From JAGVSV01 sp040766135 (GTDB lineage Bacteria > Bacillota > Clostridia > Christensenellales > Aristaeellaceae), in contig JAXGRA010000011.1 of the NCBI GenBank assembly GCA_040766135.1, positions 1-64,000 on the forward strand: 64,000 nt of DNA, read 5' to 3'. The notes under the pieces are model-generated. The model did not search any database, was not told where the DNA came from, and saw nothing but the letters and a program-made list of their open reading frames with translations. Within the stretch, counting starts at the first letter, position 1. Each line of letters opens with the position of its first letter. This document shows, one piece after another, positions 25,627-34,042 of this stretch. Both the position numbers and the translations under genes were made by a program.

Positions 25627-27048
25627 TTGCAACAAATTCGCAAGTGGTTCGCCCCGCGTGACATGACCAAGGGTACGCCGTGGAAGGTCATCGCGGCGTT
25701 TGCCGTGCCCATGCTGATCGGCAACTTTGCCCAGCAGCTGTACAACACCGTGGATTCCGCCGTGGTAGGCCAGTATGTGGGCGTGGAAGCCTTTGCTGCC
25801 GTCAACAGCGCCATGCCTGCCATGATGCTGTTGCTGGCGCTGTTCATGGGTATATCCACCGGGGCCGGCATCCGGGTTTCGCAGTATTTTGGCGCCAAGG
25901 ATAGAGAGAACCTGTCCGTGGTCATCGGCAACTGCCTGACGCTGACCGCCCTTACATCGGCCATCATCATGGTGGTGGGCACGATCAGCATTGACCCGCT
26001 GCTGCGGCTGTTCAACACGCCGGAGGCCATCTTTGGCATGACTTCCTCCTACCTGCACGTGGTGTTTATCGGCATTGCCGGTTCGCTGTACTACAATATC
26101 CTGTCGGGCATATTGCGCGGCCTGGGCGATTCCTTAAGCGCGCTGGGTTTCCTTCTGTTAAGCGCCGCGCTCAATGTGGTGCTGGACTTGTGGTTTGTTA
26201 TCAGCTTTGGATGGGGTGTGTTTGGCGTGGCGCTGGCCACCGTCATTTCGCAGGTGGTGTCGGCGGTGCTGGCCTATATCAAGCTCACCCGTATGAAGGA
26301 AAGCTTTGAGCTGACGCGCGATACATTCCGCCTGCGCAAGGATGTGGTGAAGGATATTATCAAACTGGGCGTGCCCGCCGGTGTTACGCAGATGATCTTC
26401 TCGCTGGCCATGATGATGGTGCTGCGGCTGGAAAACTCCTTCGGCGTGCACTTTGTGGCGACCGCCAGCCTTGTCAAGCGCGTGGACGGCTATGCCATGA
26501 TGCCCAACTTCTCCTTCGGCATGGCCATGACCACCTACATCGGCCAAAACGTGGGCGCGCGCAAGTTTGATCGCCTCAAAACGGGCGCTCGCCAGGGCAC
26601 CATCATGGCGGTGCTGGTAGCCACTGTGCTGACCGGTTTGATCCTCGTGTTTGGCCGCGGCATTATGCACATTTTTACCAATGAAGAACACATCATCGAC
26701 CTGGCCATGGTCATGATGCGCATTCTGGCGCTGGGCTATATCGCCATGGCGGTGCTGCAGTGCATGGGCGGCGTGATGCGCGGCGCAGGCGATACCGTGA
26801 CCCCCATGGCCATCTCCATTGCCACCTCGGTGTTTATCCGCGTAATATTGGCCTATGCGCTGGTGGAGATAAGCAAAACGCCTGAGCTGCCCAATGGGCG
26901 GCCTGAGATGATCTATGTATCGCTGCTGATTACCTGGCTGTCAGGTGCCTTTATTAACTACCTGGCATACCGCTATGGGCGCTGGCGCAGGAAATTGCCC
27001 CAGGCAGGGGAACATGCGCCCGAAGAACTTGTCATGGAGGGACAATAA
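25627..27048 (+). CDS. MATE family multidrug/sodium efflux transporter
   Basis: A 473-residue polytopic exporter with twelve helices in two MatE halves (about 25-190 and 245-410). Typical phrases: PMLIGNFAQQLYNTVDSAVVGQYVG, of which the first half marks helix 1, and YNILSGILRGLGDSLSAL. It uses a Na+ or H+ gradient to expel cationic drugs. The TTG start at 25627 is supported by AAAGGAAAGGAAC just upstream. Its stop is immediately followed by the rhamnulokinase ATG, so the genes are translationally coupled. Confidence 0.93.
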   Translation: MQQIRKWFAPRDMTKGTPWKVIAAFAVPMLIGNFAQQLYNTVDSAVVGQYVGVEAFAAVNSAMPAMMLLLALFMGISTGAGIRVSQYFGAKDRENLSVVIGNCLTLTALTSAIIMVVGTISIDPLLRLFNTPEAIFGMTSSYLHVVFIGIAGSLYYNILSGILRGLGDSLSALGFLLLSAALNVVLDLWFVISFGWGVFGVALATVISQVVSAVLAYIKLTRMKESFELTRDTFRLRKDVVKDIIKLGVPAGVTQMIFSLAMMMVLRLENSFGVHFVATASLVKRVDGYAMMPNFSFGMAMTTYIGQNVGARKFDRLKTGARQGTIMAVLVATVLTGLILVFGRGIMHIFTNEEHIIDLAMVMMRILALGYIAMAVLQCMGGVMRGAGDTVTPMAISIATSVFIRVILAYALVEISKTPELPNGRPEMIYVSLLITWLSGAFINYLAYRYGRWRRKLPQAGEHAPEELVMEGQ

Positions 27049-28467
27049 ATGAAAACATATTTGGCTGTTGACATCGGTGCATCCGGCGGCCGGCACATGC
27101 TGGGATGGGTGCAGGACGGACACATCCACACCGAAGAAATCTACCGCTTTGAAAACGGCATGCAGCAAAAGGACGGGCAGCTTCTCTGGGATGTGGAGCG
27201 CCTAGTAAAAGAAATCATCATCGGCATGCAGCGCGCGGGCCAGGCCGGGCATCGCCCGGTGTCCGTGGGCATTGACACCTGGGGCGTGGACTTTGCGCTG
27301 CTGGATGCGCAGGGCAACGTGGTGGGCGATACCGTGGCCTACCGCGACAGCCGCACCGATGGCATGGACACCAAGTTGGAGCAAACGCTGCCCTTCCGGG
27401 ATTTATATGCGCGCACCGGCACGGCCAAGCAGCCCTTCAACACGCTGTATCAATTGATGGCTGTGCCCAGGGCCGATATCGAGAAGGCGCAGCGCTGCCT
27501 GCTGCTGCCGGAGTATTTTGCCTATCGCCTGTGCGGCGTAATGGGCAGCGAGTATACCATTGCTTCCACCACCGCGCTGCTCAACGCCCAAACGCGCGAT
27601 TGGGACCGCGAGGTGCTGCGCGCGGCCGACATCCCGGACAGGCTGTTCCCGCAAAAACCCGTGCTGCCCGGCACCGTGCTGGGGCGGCTGACGCCCAAGG
27701 TGCAGGCGCAGGTGGGGTATGACTGCGATGTGGTGCTGCCCGCCGCGCATGACACCGGCAGCGCGTTTATCGCCATCCCCGCGCGGGATGATCACGCTGT
27801 ATATCTGTCCAGCGGCACCTGGAGCCTGCTGGGCGTGGAGCTGGATCAGCCGCTCACCGATCCCAAGGCCAGCGATGCAGGCTTCACCAACGAGGGCGCA
27901 TATTTAGGGCGCATCCGCTTCCTGAAAAATATCATGGGCATGTGGATTTTGCAGAGCATCCGTCGCGAAAACAACAAGGCCTTCTCCTATGATGAAATGG
28001 CCGACATGGCCCAGCGCGCCGGGCAAATAGACAATCCTTACCCCGGGCTGTTTGATGTGGCGGACAACCGCTTCATGGCGCCCGACAACATGACCGATGA
28101 GATCAAGCGCGCGCTGCAGGATGCGGGCTTTGCTGCCCCCCGGGATCTGTCCGGCCTGCTGCGTGCGGTGTACCGCAGCCTGGCCGAGGGTTACCGCGTG
28201 GCCATCCGCGACCTGGAAGCCGTCACGGGCACTGCGTTTACGTCCATCAATATTGTGGGCGGCGGCAGCCGGGATGTGGTGCTCAACCAGATGACCGCCG
28301 ATGCGCTCAACCTGCCCGTATACGCAGGCCCGGCGGAGGGTACTGCGCTGGGCAACCTGATCTGCCAGATGATTGCCGCAGGCGATGTAGAAAGCCAGCA
28401 GCAGGCACGCGATATGCTGCGCAAGGGCGCCAATGTGAAGGAATATTTACCCCGTACTGACCGATAA
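27049..28467 (+). CDS. rhaB: Rhamnulokinase (FGGY carbohydrate kinase)
   Basis: A 472-residue FGGY sugar kinase. The N-terminal nucleotide/sugar motif VDIGASGGRHMLGWV, the DTWGVDFALLD segment, SSGTWSLLGVELD and the C-terminal INIVGGGSRDVVLNQMTADA follow bacterial rhamnulokinase. It would phosphorylate L-rhamnulose; because it is a relative of fuculokinase and the fucA-fucI unit has no kinase of its own, L-fuculose is a possible second substrate. It sits between a MATE exporter and a PHP hydrolase rather than with a rhamnose isomerase. Confidence 0.9.
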   Translation: MKTYLAVDIGASGGRHMLGWVQDGHIHTEEIYRFENGMQQKDGQLLWDVERLVKEIIIGMQRAGQAGHRPVSVGIDTWGVDFALLDAQGNVVGDTVAYRDSRTDGMDTKLEQTLPFRDLYARTGTAKQPFNTLYQLMAVPRADIEKAQRCLLLPEYFAYRLCGVMGSEYTIASTTALLNAQTRDWDREVLRAADIPDRLFPQKPVLPGTVLGRLTPKVQAQVGYDCDVVLPAAHDTGSAFIAIPARDDHAVYLSSGTWSLLGVELDQPLTDPKASDAGFTNEGAYLGRIRFLKNIMGMWILQSIRRENNKAFSYDEMADMAQRAGQIDNPYPGLFDVADNRFMAPDNMTDEIKRALQDAGFAAPRDLSGLLRAVYRSLAEGYRVAIRDLEAVTGTAFTSINIVGGGSRDVVLNQMTADALNLPVYAGPAEGTALGNLICQMIAAGDVESQQQARDMLRKGANVKEYLPRTDR

Positions 28468-28476
28468 AGGAGTATC

Positions 28477-29256
28477 ATGTACCTGTATGAAACGCACCTG
28501 CACACCGTGCAGGCCAGCCTCTGCGGCAGAAGCTTCGGGCGCGAATATATCAAGCCATATCAGGATTTGGGCTATACCGGCATCTTTGTTACCGATCACT
28601 TTATGGGTGGCAACTGCGCAGTGGAACGTTCCCTGCCGTGGAAGGAGTTTGTATATCGCTTTTGCGCGGGCTTCGAGGACGCCCGCAATGAGGGCGCAAA
28701 GCACAATTTTCAGGTGTTCTTTGGCTGGGAGGAAACCTTTGACGGCGATGACTTTCTGGTATACGGCCTGACGCCGGAATGGCTGCTGGAGCATCCGGAG
28801 GTGCGCTACTGGACGCGAAAGGAACAGTATGACGCGGTGCACGCGCAGGGCGGCTGCGTGGTGCAGGCGCATCCCTTCCGCGAGCGCGACTATATCTCCA
28901 CCGTGCACCTGTCGCCCAAGCTGTCCGATGCCTTTGAGGTGGTCAATATCGGCAACACCCCGCAGCAGGATGCCTCGGCGCGAAAGTATGCCCTAAAACA
29001 TGGCCTGCGCATGACGGCGGGCACGGACATCCATTCCGTCACGCAGGTTACGCCGGAGCTGCTGTCCGGCATGGCATTTGAAAAACCCTTGCGAGACATT
29101 CAGGATTATGTGCGCGCGGTGCAGGGCCAGATGGAGTGCACCCTGATTGTTCCGCCCGGGCGTGAATTTGACGGTGAGCCGCCGTTCCCCTTTTTGCCGG
29201 TGGATGTGCGTGATGAAAACGACCGCAGCATCCCGGTGCCCAATCCGCTGTTTTAA
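28477..29256 (+). CDS. PHP domain metal-dependent phosphoesterase
   Basis: A 259-residue PHP-family protein. Metal-binding motifs are ETHLHT (motif I), TDHF (motif II), VQAHPFR (motif III) and GTDIHS (motif IV). The family hydrolyses phosphoesters, for example histidinol phosphate, nucleotide 3',5'-bisphosphates or sugar phosphates; the substrate here is not evident. It starts 9 bp after rhaB behind AAAGGAG. Terminator at 29280-29305. Confidence 0.88.
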   Translation: MYLYETHLHTVQASLCGRSFGREYIKPYQDLGYTGIFVTDHFMGGNCAVERSLPWKEFVYRFCAGFEDARNEGAKHNFQVFFGWEETFDGDDFLVYGLTPEWLLEHPEVRYWTRKEQYDAVHAQGGCVVQAHPFRERDYISTVHLSPKLSDAFEVVNIGNTPQQDASARKYALKHGLRMTAGTDIHSVTQVTPELLSGMAFEKPLRDIQDYVRAVQGQMECTLIVPPGREFDGEPPFPFLPVDVRDENDRSIPVPNPLF

Positions 29257-29279
29257 TGAATATCCCTTAAAAATGCAGT

Positions 29280-29305
29280 GCCCGCCTGGCCTGGCGGGCT
29301 TTTTG
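29280..29305 (+). terminator. Rho-independent terminator after PHP gene
   Basis: GCCCGCC (29280-29286) pairs with GGCGGGC (29293-29299), followed by five T. Confidence 0.85.
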
Positions 29306-29325
29306 CTTTTCAGTAAAGCATGCCA

Positions 29326-29344
29326 ATTGTAAGCGATTTGTAAG
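29326..29344 (+). promoter_or_regulatory. Tandem TTGTAAG direct repeat upstream of second PepSY gene
   Basis: ATTGTAAG (29326-29333) and TTTGTAAG (29337-29344), again an 11-bp period, 40 bp upstream of a possible -10 (TAGAGT, 29385-29390). The same arrangement precedes the first PepSY gene (operator end to -10: 39 bp). Probably bound by the OmpR-type regulator at 3402-4088. Confidence 0.6.
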
Positions 29345-29439
29345 GAAAACCCACATTTCATTCACTTTTGCAAACGGGTTGGGGTAGAGTACACACAAGC
29401 GGAAAACACCGCAAAACGAACGAAGGAGTGAACCCAACC

Positions 29440-30474
29440 ATGAAGAAACTGTTAGCCATCCTGGTGAGCATCGCGATGATGCTCTCAAGCGTAGCCGCTT
29501 TTGCCGCTGCGTCCCCCGAAGCCCTGAATGTGGCCGCCCCCCATGTGCCTGCCGGCGCAAAGGTTGTATCCACGGGCGAAAGCTCCAAGCACTATGAACT
29601 GACCTACCGTGACGAAGCCACCGGCGATGAGTACAAGGTGGTGCTGCACAAAAACCCCCTGTCCGTCAAGAAAGTGGACATCGACTACAAGGACAAGAAG
29701 GGCAGCAAGACGGTCGTTCTGACCGAAGCCCAGGTGGCTGCCCAGGTGCTGGGAGCATACCCCGGCGCTGCAATCAACGGAATTTTTGTGGAAAAAGACG
29801 ACGGTCTGTTTGAGTATGTAGCCATTTTTGAGCGCGATGGCTACCTGTACCAGATGAAGTACAACGCCGAGGATGGCGTGAGCATCGATGGCAAGATCAA
29901 GGCGTCCGCCCCTGCTCAAGGCCCCGCCGGCGAGCAGTTCATCCTGATGATCCAGGCCAAGACCGCGGCGCTGGTCAAAGTAGGCGGCGGCATCGTGACC
30001 GACATCGACTTTGAGAAGATCAACAAGGGCTATGTCTATGAGATTGAAATCTACCTGGACGGCGTGGAGTACGAAGTGCTGGTGGATGCCCTGACCGGTG
30101 AAGTGCTGCGCGTAGAAAAAGAAGAGGTGCGCCGTGTAACAGGTGCCGCCTACACCCCGGACGATGACGATTGGCTGGATGAATGGGACGACCTGTATGA
30201 TGACAGGGACGACGATGATGACATCGACGACCTGGATGATGATGATGACGACGATCGTGACGATGACGATGACGATCGTGACGATGACCGTGACGACGAC
30301 GATGATGATGATGATGATGATCGCGACGATGACCGTGACGACGATGATGACGATGACGATCGTGACGATGACAAGCGCCCGTCCAGCAGCAGCCGTGACG
30401 ACGACGATGATGACGATGATGACGACGACGATGATGACGATGATGACGACGACGATGATGACGACGATGATTGA
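29440..30474 (+). CDS. Secreted PepSY-like protein with Asp/Arg repeat and 25-Asp tail
   Basis: A 344-residue exported protein: signal peptide about 1-23 (ending AFAAAS), two PepSY-like units (about 75-135 and 148-215, ILMIQAKTAALVKVGGG and VEYEVLVDALTGEVLRVEK), then an extremely acidic tail. The tail has blocks of Asp broken by single Arg (about 235-312), a short KRPSSSSR spacer and 25 uninterrupted Asp at the end. The family role is envelope or peptidase inhibition; cation binding by the tail is inference. The ATG at 29440 begins the signal peptide, with AAGGAG 11 nt upstream. It shares design, operator and tail codon pattern with 5521-6492. Confidence 0.87.
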   Translation: MKKLLAILVSIAMMLSSVAAFAAASPEALNVAAPHVPAGAKVVSTGESSKHYELTYRDEATGDEYKVVLHKNPLSVKKVDIDYKDKKGSKTVVLTEAQVAAQVLGAYPGAAINGIFVEKDDGLFEYVAIFERDGYLYQMKYNAEDGVSIDGKIKASAPAQGPAGEQFILMIQAKTAALVKVGGGIVTDIDFEKINKGYVYEIEIYLDGVEYEVLVDALTGEVLRVEKEEVRRVTGAAYTPDDDDWLDEWDDLYDDRDDDDDIDDLDDDDDDDRDDDDDDRDDDRDDDDDDDDDDRDDDRDDDDDDDDRDDDKRPSSSSRDDDDDDDDDDDDDDDDDDDDDDDDD

Positions 30475-30491
30475 CCGATAATCGGTTGCCG

Positions 30492-30524
30492 CGCCGCCGC
30501 GCCCTGTTGGGCCGGCGGCGTTTT
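30492..30524 (+). terminator. Rho-independent terminator after second PepSY gene
   Basis: CGCCGCC (30492-30498) pairs with GGCGGCG (30514-30520), with an inner GCCC/GGGC helix, followed by four T. Confidence 0.8.
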
Positions 30525-30576
30525 GCGCGATAGGCGTTGATTATTAAAAGAAAAACATATAAAACACTGTTTGAAA

Positions 30577-30592
30577 ACTACAAATTTGTAGT
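30577..30592. promoter_or_regulatory. Perfect 16-bp palindrome upstream of degV
   Basis: ACTACAAATTTGTAGT, directly after TTGAAA (30571-30576) and about 80 bp before the DegV start. Likely an operator for a dimeric repressor; the regulator is unknown. Confidence 0.5.
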
Positions 30593-30672
30593 GGCAGCAT
30601 GCTATGATGTGCAAGTCGCATTATGAGGTTATTCTTTATCATGACAATGCAACGACCAGAGAGGATATGTCC

Positions 30673-31512
30673 ATGATCAAACTATTTACAGATTCCACCA
30701 TTGACCTGACGCCAGCGGAGTGTGACCGGCTGGGGGTGACCACCGTGCCGCTGACCATTCATTTTGGCGATCAAAGCTACCGGGAAGGCATCGACATGAC
30801 GCATAAGGAGTTTTATCGCCGTCTGCGGGAGAGCGATGCCATGCCCACCACCTCCCAGATCAATCCTGCCCAATTTGCGGCAGCCTTTGCCCCGGCCCTT
30901 CAGGAAGGGCATGAGATTATCATGATTGTCGTCAGCAGCCGTGTGAGCGGCACCTGTCAGAGCGCGCAGATTGCCGCCAGCGCTGCCCCGGGCCGCGTGC
31001 ATGTGGTGGATTCCTTGTCAGGCTCCTTTGGCGCGCAGCCGCTTGTGTATGAAGCCGCGCGCCTGCGTGATGAGGGCAAGCTCACCGCCGCGCAAATCGC
31101 TCAGGCACTGCGCGATCTGACGCCGCGGCTGCGGCTGTATGCGGTGCTGGATACGCTCAAATACTTGCGCAAGGGCGGCCGGTTGAGCGGTGGGGCCGCG
31201 CTGCTGGGCGGCCTGCTGGGCATTTTACCCCTGGTGGAGGCGCGCGATGGCAAAATAGGCCTTTTGGGCAAGGCGCGGGGCGACCGTGCCGGTATGCAGC
31301 AATTGTTGGCCCTGTTTCAGAAAGAGCCTGTAGATCCCCGCTTTGGCATATGCTTGGCCCATGCTGATGATGAAACGCGGCTGAACAAGTACATCAATTA
31401 TCTGCGCCCGTATCTGGGCAACATAGCCATCCGCATCAGCGGCCTGGGCAGCGTTATTGGCACGCACGCCGGCCCGGGCGTGGTGGGGCTTTCATTTGTC
31501 GTAGCCAAATAA
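30673..31512 (+). CDS. DegV family fatty-acid-binding protein
   Basis: A 279-residue DegV/EDD-fold protein. DSTIDLTPAECDRLGV, VPLTIHFGDQSYREGIDM, PTTSQINPAQF, VVSSRVSGTCQSA and the C-terminal SVIGTHAGPGVVGLSF are characteristic. The family binds long-chain fatty acids and works with the fatty-acid kinase FakA. The ATG at 30673 was chosen because GAGAGGAT lies 8 nt upstream; an ATG at 30667 is too near. Monocistronic, with a palindromic operator upstream and a terminator downstream. Confidence 0.92.
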   Translation: MIKLFTDSTIDLTPAECDRLGVTTVPLTIHFGDQSYREGIDMTHKEFYRRLRESDAMPTTSQINPAQFAAAFAPALQEGHEIIMIVVSSRVSGTCQSAQIAASAAPGRVHVVDSLSGSFGAQPLVYEAARLRDEGKLTAAQIAQALRDLTPRLRLYAVLDTLKYLRKGGRLSGGAALLGGLLGILPLVEARDGKIGLLGKARGDRAGMQQLLALFQKEPVDPRFGICLAHADDETRLNKYINYLRPYLGNIAIRISGLGSVIGTHAGPGVVGLSFVVAK

Positions 31513-31533
31513 ATGCTCAAACCAGCTTGTTGC

Positions 31534-31558
31534 AGGGCGCCTTCCGGGGCGCTCTTTT
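31534..31558 (+). terminator. Rho-independent terminator after degV
   Basis: AGGGCGCC and GGCGCTCT-type arms (about 31534-31541 and 31548-31555, one G-U pair) with a short loop and five T. Confidence 0.75.
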
Positions 31559-31585
31559 TGTTGCAAAAACTTTGTAAAATTTTTG

Positions 31586-31604
31586 CGCAAATGTGACATT
31601 TGCG
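31586..31604. promoter_or_regulatory. 19-bp palindromic operator upstream of propeller/SBP gene
   Basis: CGCAAATGTGACATTTGCG has perfect 9-bp arms around one central base. It ends 9 bp before TTGACG (31614-31619), a likely -35 element of the gene at 31683; no good -10 was recognised. Confidence 0.55.
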
Positions 31605-31682
31605 TCATTTCTGTTGACGCGAGGGGTGGGATGCTGATAGCGTAAGGCCAGGCGGTTTAGCCGCCCGGAAGGAGTTTACAGG

Positions 31683-33932
31683 ATGAAACGATTTGTATGG
31701 TTGCTGGCGCTCTGTCTGATACTCACAGCAAGCAGCGCGCTGGCCGAAAACCGGGATGTATTTCCCGTGGAAACTGAAGACCAGGTCTTCCATAGCGGCA
31801 TGGCGCTGGTGGATGGCCAGCTGCTGCTTATGCGCAACGATGGCCTGTATGCCTATACCCCCGGCCAGCCTGAGGCGGAGTTGGTGATGCCGCAGGATAT
31901 TGCCGCCATGGTCAATATGGAAGAGGAAACCAAGCGCTTTGATGTGCTGCTGGCCGATGCCGGCCAGGTCTATGCCTTTGACCTGATGGCGGGCAGGCTA
32001 TACCCGGCCACTGTGGCGGAGGGGCAGGTGACGCTGGGTGAGCGCATTCAGCTTGATCTAAGCGACATGGTGGAGGAGCATGACAACTTCACTTTTATGT
32101 CCGAGCGCCCGGAGGGAATGCTGCTGCACAACGGGCGGCTGTACATGCTCACGCGCAACTACCGGGATGGCAGCGGCGCTTCGCAATTGATATGCTTTGA
32201 CCTTGCAAGCGGCGAGCGCACCACCTTTCAAACCCCGCATATTGCGCATATCACTTCCTATAAGGACGGCAAGCTGCTGGCCGTACTCTTTGATGCGGAG
32301 AATGGATATGATGAACGTACCGGCAAGGTGCGGCCCGCCATGTTAGCGGTGTTTGACCCGGAAAGCGATACGGCCGCCGACGTAGGGCTTTTGACCGATT
32401 CCGAGGGGGCCGACGGCCTGCTGGGCTATGATGCGGAAAAGGACATTATCTATACGGCGCGCCACGGCAAGCTGTACCGCCGCACCGCGCAGGATATGAC
32501 GCAGGATGAGCTGGTGGGCTATGTCCCCTCCAACCAATTCTGGGGCGTGGTATCGGGCAGCATCATCGCGCTGGAGGACGGCGTGGCGGTACTGACAGGA
32601 AACAACCTGTACATCCGGGATGCCGACCCGGCCAAGCTGCCCGCCCATACGCTGACGGTGTATGGCAACTATGGCGACACCGCGCACCGTGCAGCGCAGG
32701 CCCTGATGCCCGAAGTGCCCGTTTTGCTGCGCGACCGCGAATACTTCGGCAGCGCCCAGGAGCTGGGGCAGGCGCTGGTATCCGGCGAAAATACGATTGA
32801 CGTGTATTTTTTGGACTATTCCTTTATTGATGTCATGAACCTGATGAAAAAGGGCTATGCCCATGACCTGTCGGGCAGCCAGCGCCTGCAGGAGCATGTG
32901 GATAAGCTGTATCCCATGTTTAAGGAAGCCGGTATGCTGGACGGCAAGCTGCTGATGGTGCCGGTGGAAACCAGCATTGGCAACACCCTGACGGCGTTTT
33001 CCTCCCGCTTTGAACAAACCGGTCTGACCATCCCGCAGACCTATGCGCAGCTGATCGAGCTGGTTGCTGCCTGGCCGGATACATATGCCGAGCAGTATCC
33101 GGACATGAAGCCGCTGCAAACCGAAGACTATCGCCGGGAACTGATGTATTTGGGGATGGAGCTGTACCAGAACCTGCGCGCCTATCAGGGGCAGGAGCTG
33201 CACTATGATGACCCGCTGTTCCGCAAAATGATGGCGGCGATGGATCAGCTGGACACGCGCGACCTGGATCAGGTGGTGGATTATTCCTCCATGGAGGATA
33301 TGGAGGCGTTCTTTTCGCAGGAGCCGCTGCTTATGCAGAGCGGCGGCATGCAGCCCTCGTCTTTCCAATACGCCCCAAAGGAACAGCGCCTGGTGATGTT
33401 AGCCGCCGATGAGGGGGAGCCTGCGCCTGTGCCGGTGATGCTGCGTCTAGCGGCCATCAACCCCCGCAGCGCCAACATCGACCTGGCCCTTCAGTATCTG
33501 GAAAACTATGTGGCATCGCTGTCGGCTGAGATGCAGGTCATGCTGATGCCGGGCTGCAACGACCCCGTGCTCAACCCCCAATATGACCAAATCATGGAAC
33601 AGATCAACGCCACTGTGCAGGCGTATGAAGACATGCTGCGCAAGGCCGAGGATGCCGCGCGCGCCGAGATGGAAAGCGTGCTCGCAGAAATCAAGAAAAG
33701 CCGCGACATGATGGCTGAAGAAAGCCGCTATCTGTTTGGCGAGCAGGCCATCCAGACCTATCGCGACCTGATGAACACCGCGTTCCTCAAGCCGTATGAC
33801 CCCGCGAATTTTGGCGGAACGGGCGATATGTACAACCTGTATGACCGCTATCTGCAAAAACAGATCGATTTGGACACATTCATCCGCGAGGCCGATGGCA
33901 AGCTGCGCCTGATGCGGCTGGAAAACCAATAA
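31683..33932 (+). CDS. Secreted beta-propeller/solute-binding-like fusion protein
   Basis: A 749-residue exported protein. Signal peptide about 1-21. Residues about 30-315 are propeller-like repeats (GQLLLMRNDGLYAYTPG, GRLYMLTRNYRDGS, GVAVLTGNNLYIRDAD). Residues about 320-620 resemble family 1 extracellular solute-binding proteins (TIDVYFLDYSFIDVMNLMKK, LYPMFKEAGMLDGKLLMVPV). A charged coiled coil (about 640-690) and a short helical tail follow. No lipobox Cys and no transporter gene nearby. It may be a sensor or scaffold rather than a transport receptor. A 19-bp palindrome precedes it and a terminator follows at 33967-33995. Confidence 0.7.
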   Translation: MKRFVWLLALCLILTASSALAENRDVFPVETEDQVFHSGMALVDGQLLLMRNDGLYAYTPGQPEAELVMPQDIAAMVNMEEETKRFDVLLADAGQVYAFDLMAGRLYPATVAEGQVTLGERIQLDLSDMVEEHDNFTFMSERPEGMLLHNGRLYMLTRNYRDGSGASQLICFDLASGERTTFQTPHIAHITSYKDGKLLAVLFDAENGYDERTGKVRPAMLAVFDPESDTAADVGLLTDSEGADGLLGYDAEKDIIYTARHGKLYRRTAQDMTQDELVGYVPSNQFWGVVSGSIIALEDGVAVLTGNNLYIRDADPAKLPAHTLTVYGNYGDTAHRAAQALMPEVPVLLRDREYFGSAQELGQALVSGENTIDVYFLDYSFIDVMNLMKKGYAHDLSGSQRLQEHVDKLYPMFKEAGMLDGKLLMVPVETSIGNTLTAFSSRFEQTGLTIPQTYAQLIELVAAWPDTYAEQYPDMKPLQTEDYRRELMYLGMELYQNLRAYQGQELHYDDPLFRKMMAAMDQLDTRDLDQVVDYSSMEDMEAFFSQEPLLMQSGGMQPSSFQYAPKEQRLVMLAADEGEPAPVPVMLRLAAINPRSANIDLALQYLENYVASLSAEMQVMLMPGCNDPVLNPQYDQIMEQINATVQAYEDMLRKAEDAARAEMESVLAEIKKSRDMMAEESRYLFGEQAIQTYRDLMNTAFLKPYDPANFGGTGDMYNLYDRYLQKQIDLDTFIREADGKLRLMRLENQ

Positions 33933-33966
33933 ACAAGCAATCCAGACGGCAAATATCTGGTAGAAT

Positions 33967-33995
33967 AGGGATACGGGCAACCGTATCCCTGTTTT
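33967..33995 (+). terminator. Rho-independent terminator after propeller/SBP gene
   Basis: Perfect 10-bp arms AGGGATACGG / CCGTATCCCT (33967-33976, 33981-33990) with a GCAA tetraloop and GTTTT. Confidence 0.88.
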
Positions 33996-34007
33996 AATGG
34001 TGTTTTA

Positions 34008-34025
34008 CATCCTGCAAGCAGGATG
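34008..34025. promoter_or_regulatory. Inverted repeat in front of proB ribosome site
   Basis: CATCCTGC and GCAGGATG (34008-34015, 34018-34025) are separated by only two A. As DNA this is an 18-bp near-palindrome; it lies 18 bp before the proB start and could be an operator or affect translation. Confidence 0.4.
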
Positions 34026-34042
34026 CAGAATGGAGGAACTTT

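Noticed and set aside
30150..30614. Minus-strand frame with long poly-serine runs
   Set aside because: It is just the complement of the GAC/GAT poly-Asp tract of the PepSY gene.
31571..31589. Third TTTGTAAG-type operator before the propeller/SBP gene
   Set aside because: TTTGTAAA is followed at 11 bp only by TTTGCGCA; too degenerate to claim, and the nearby 19-bp palindrome is the stronger signal.
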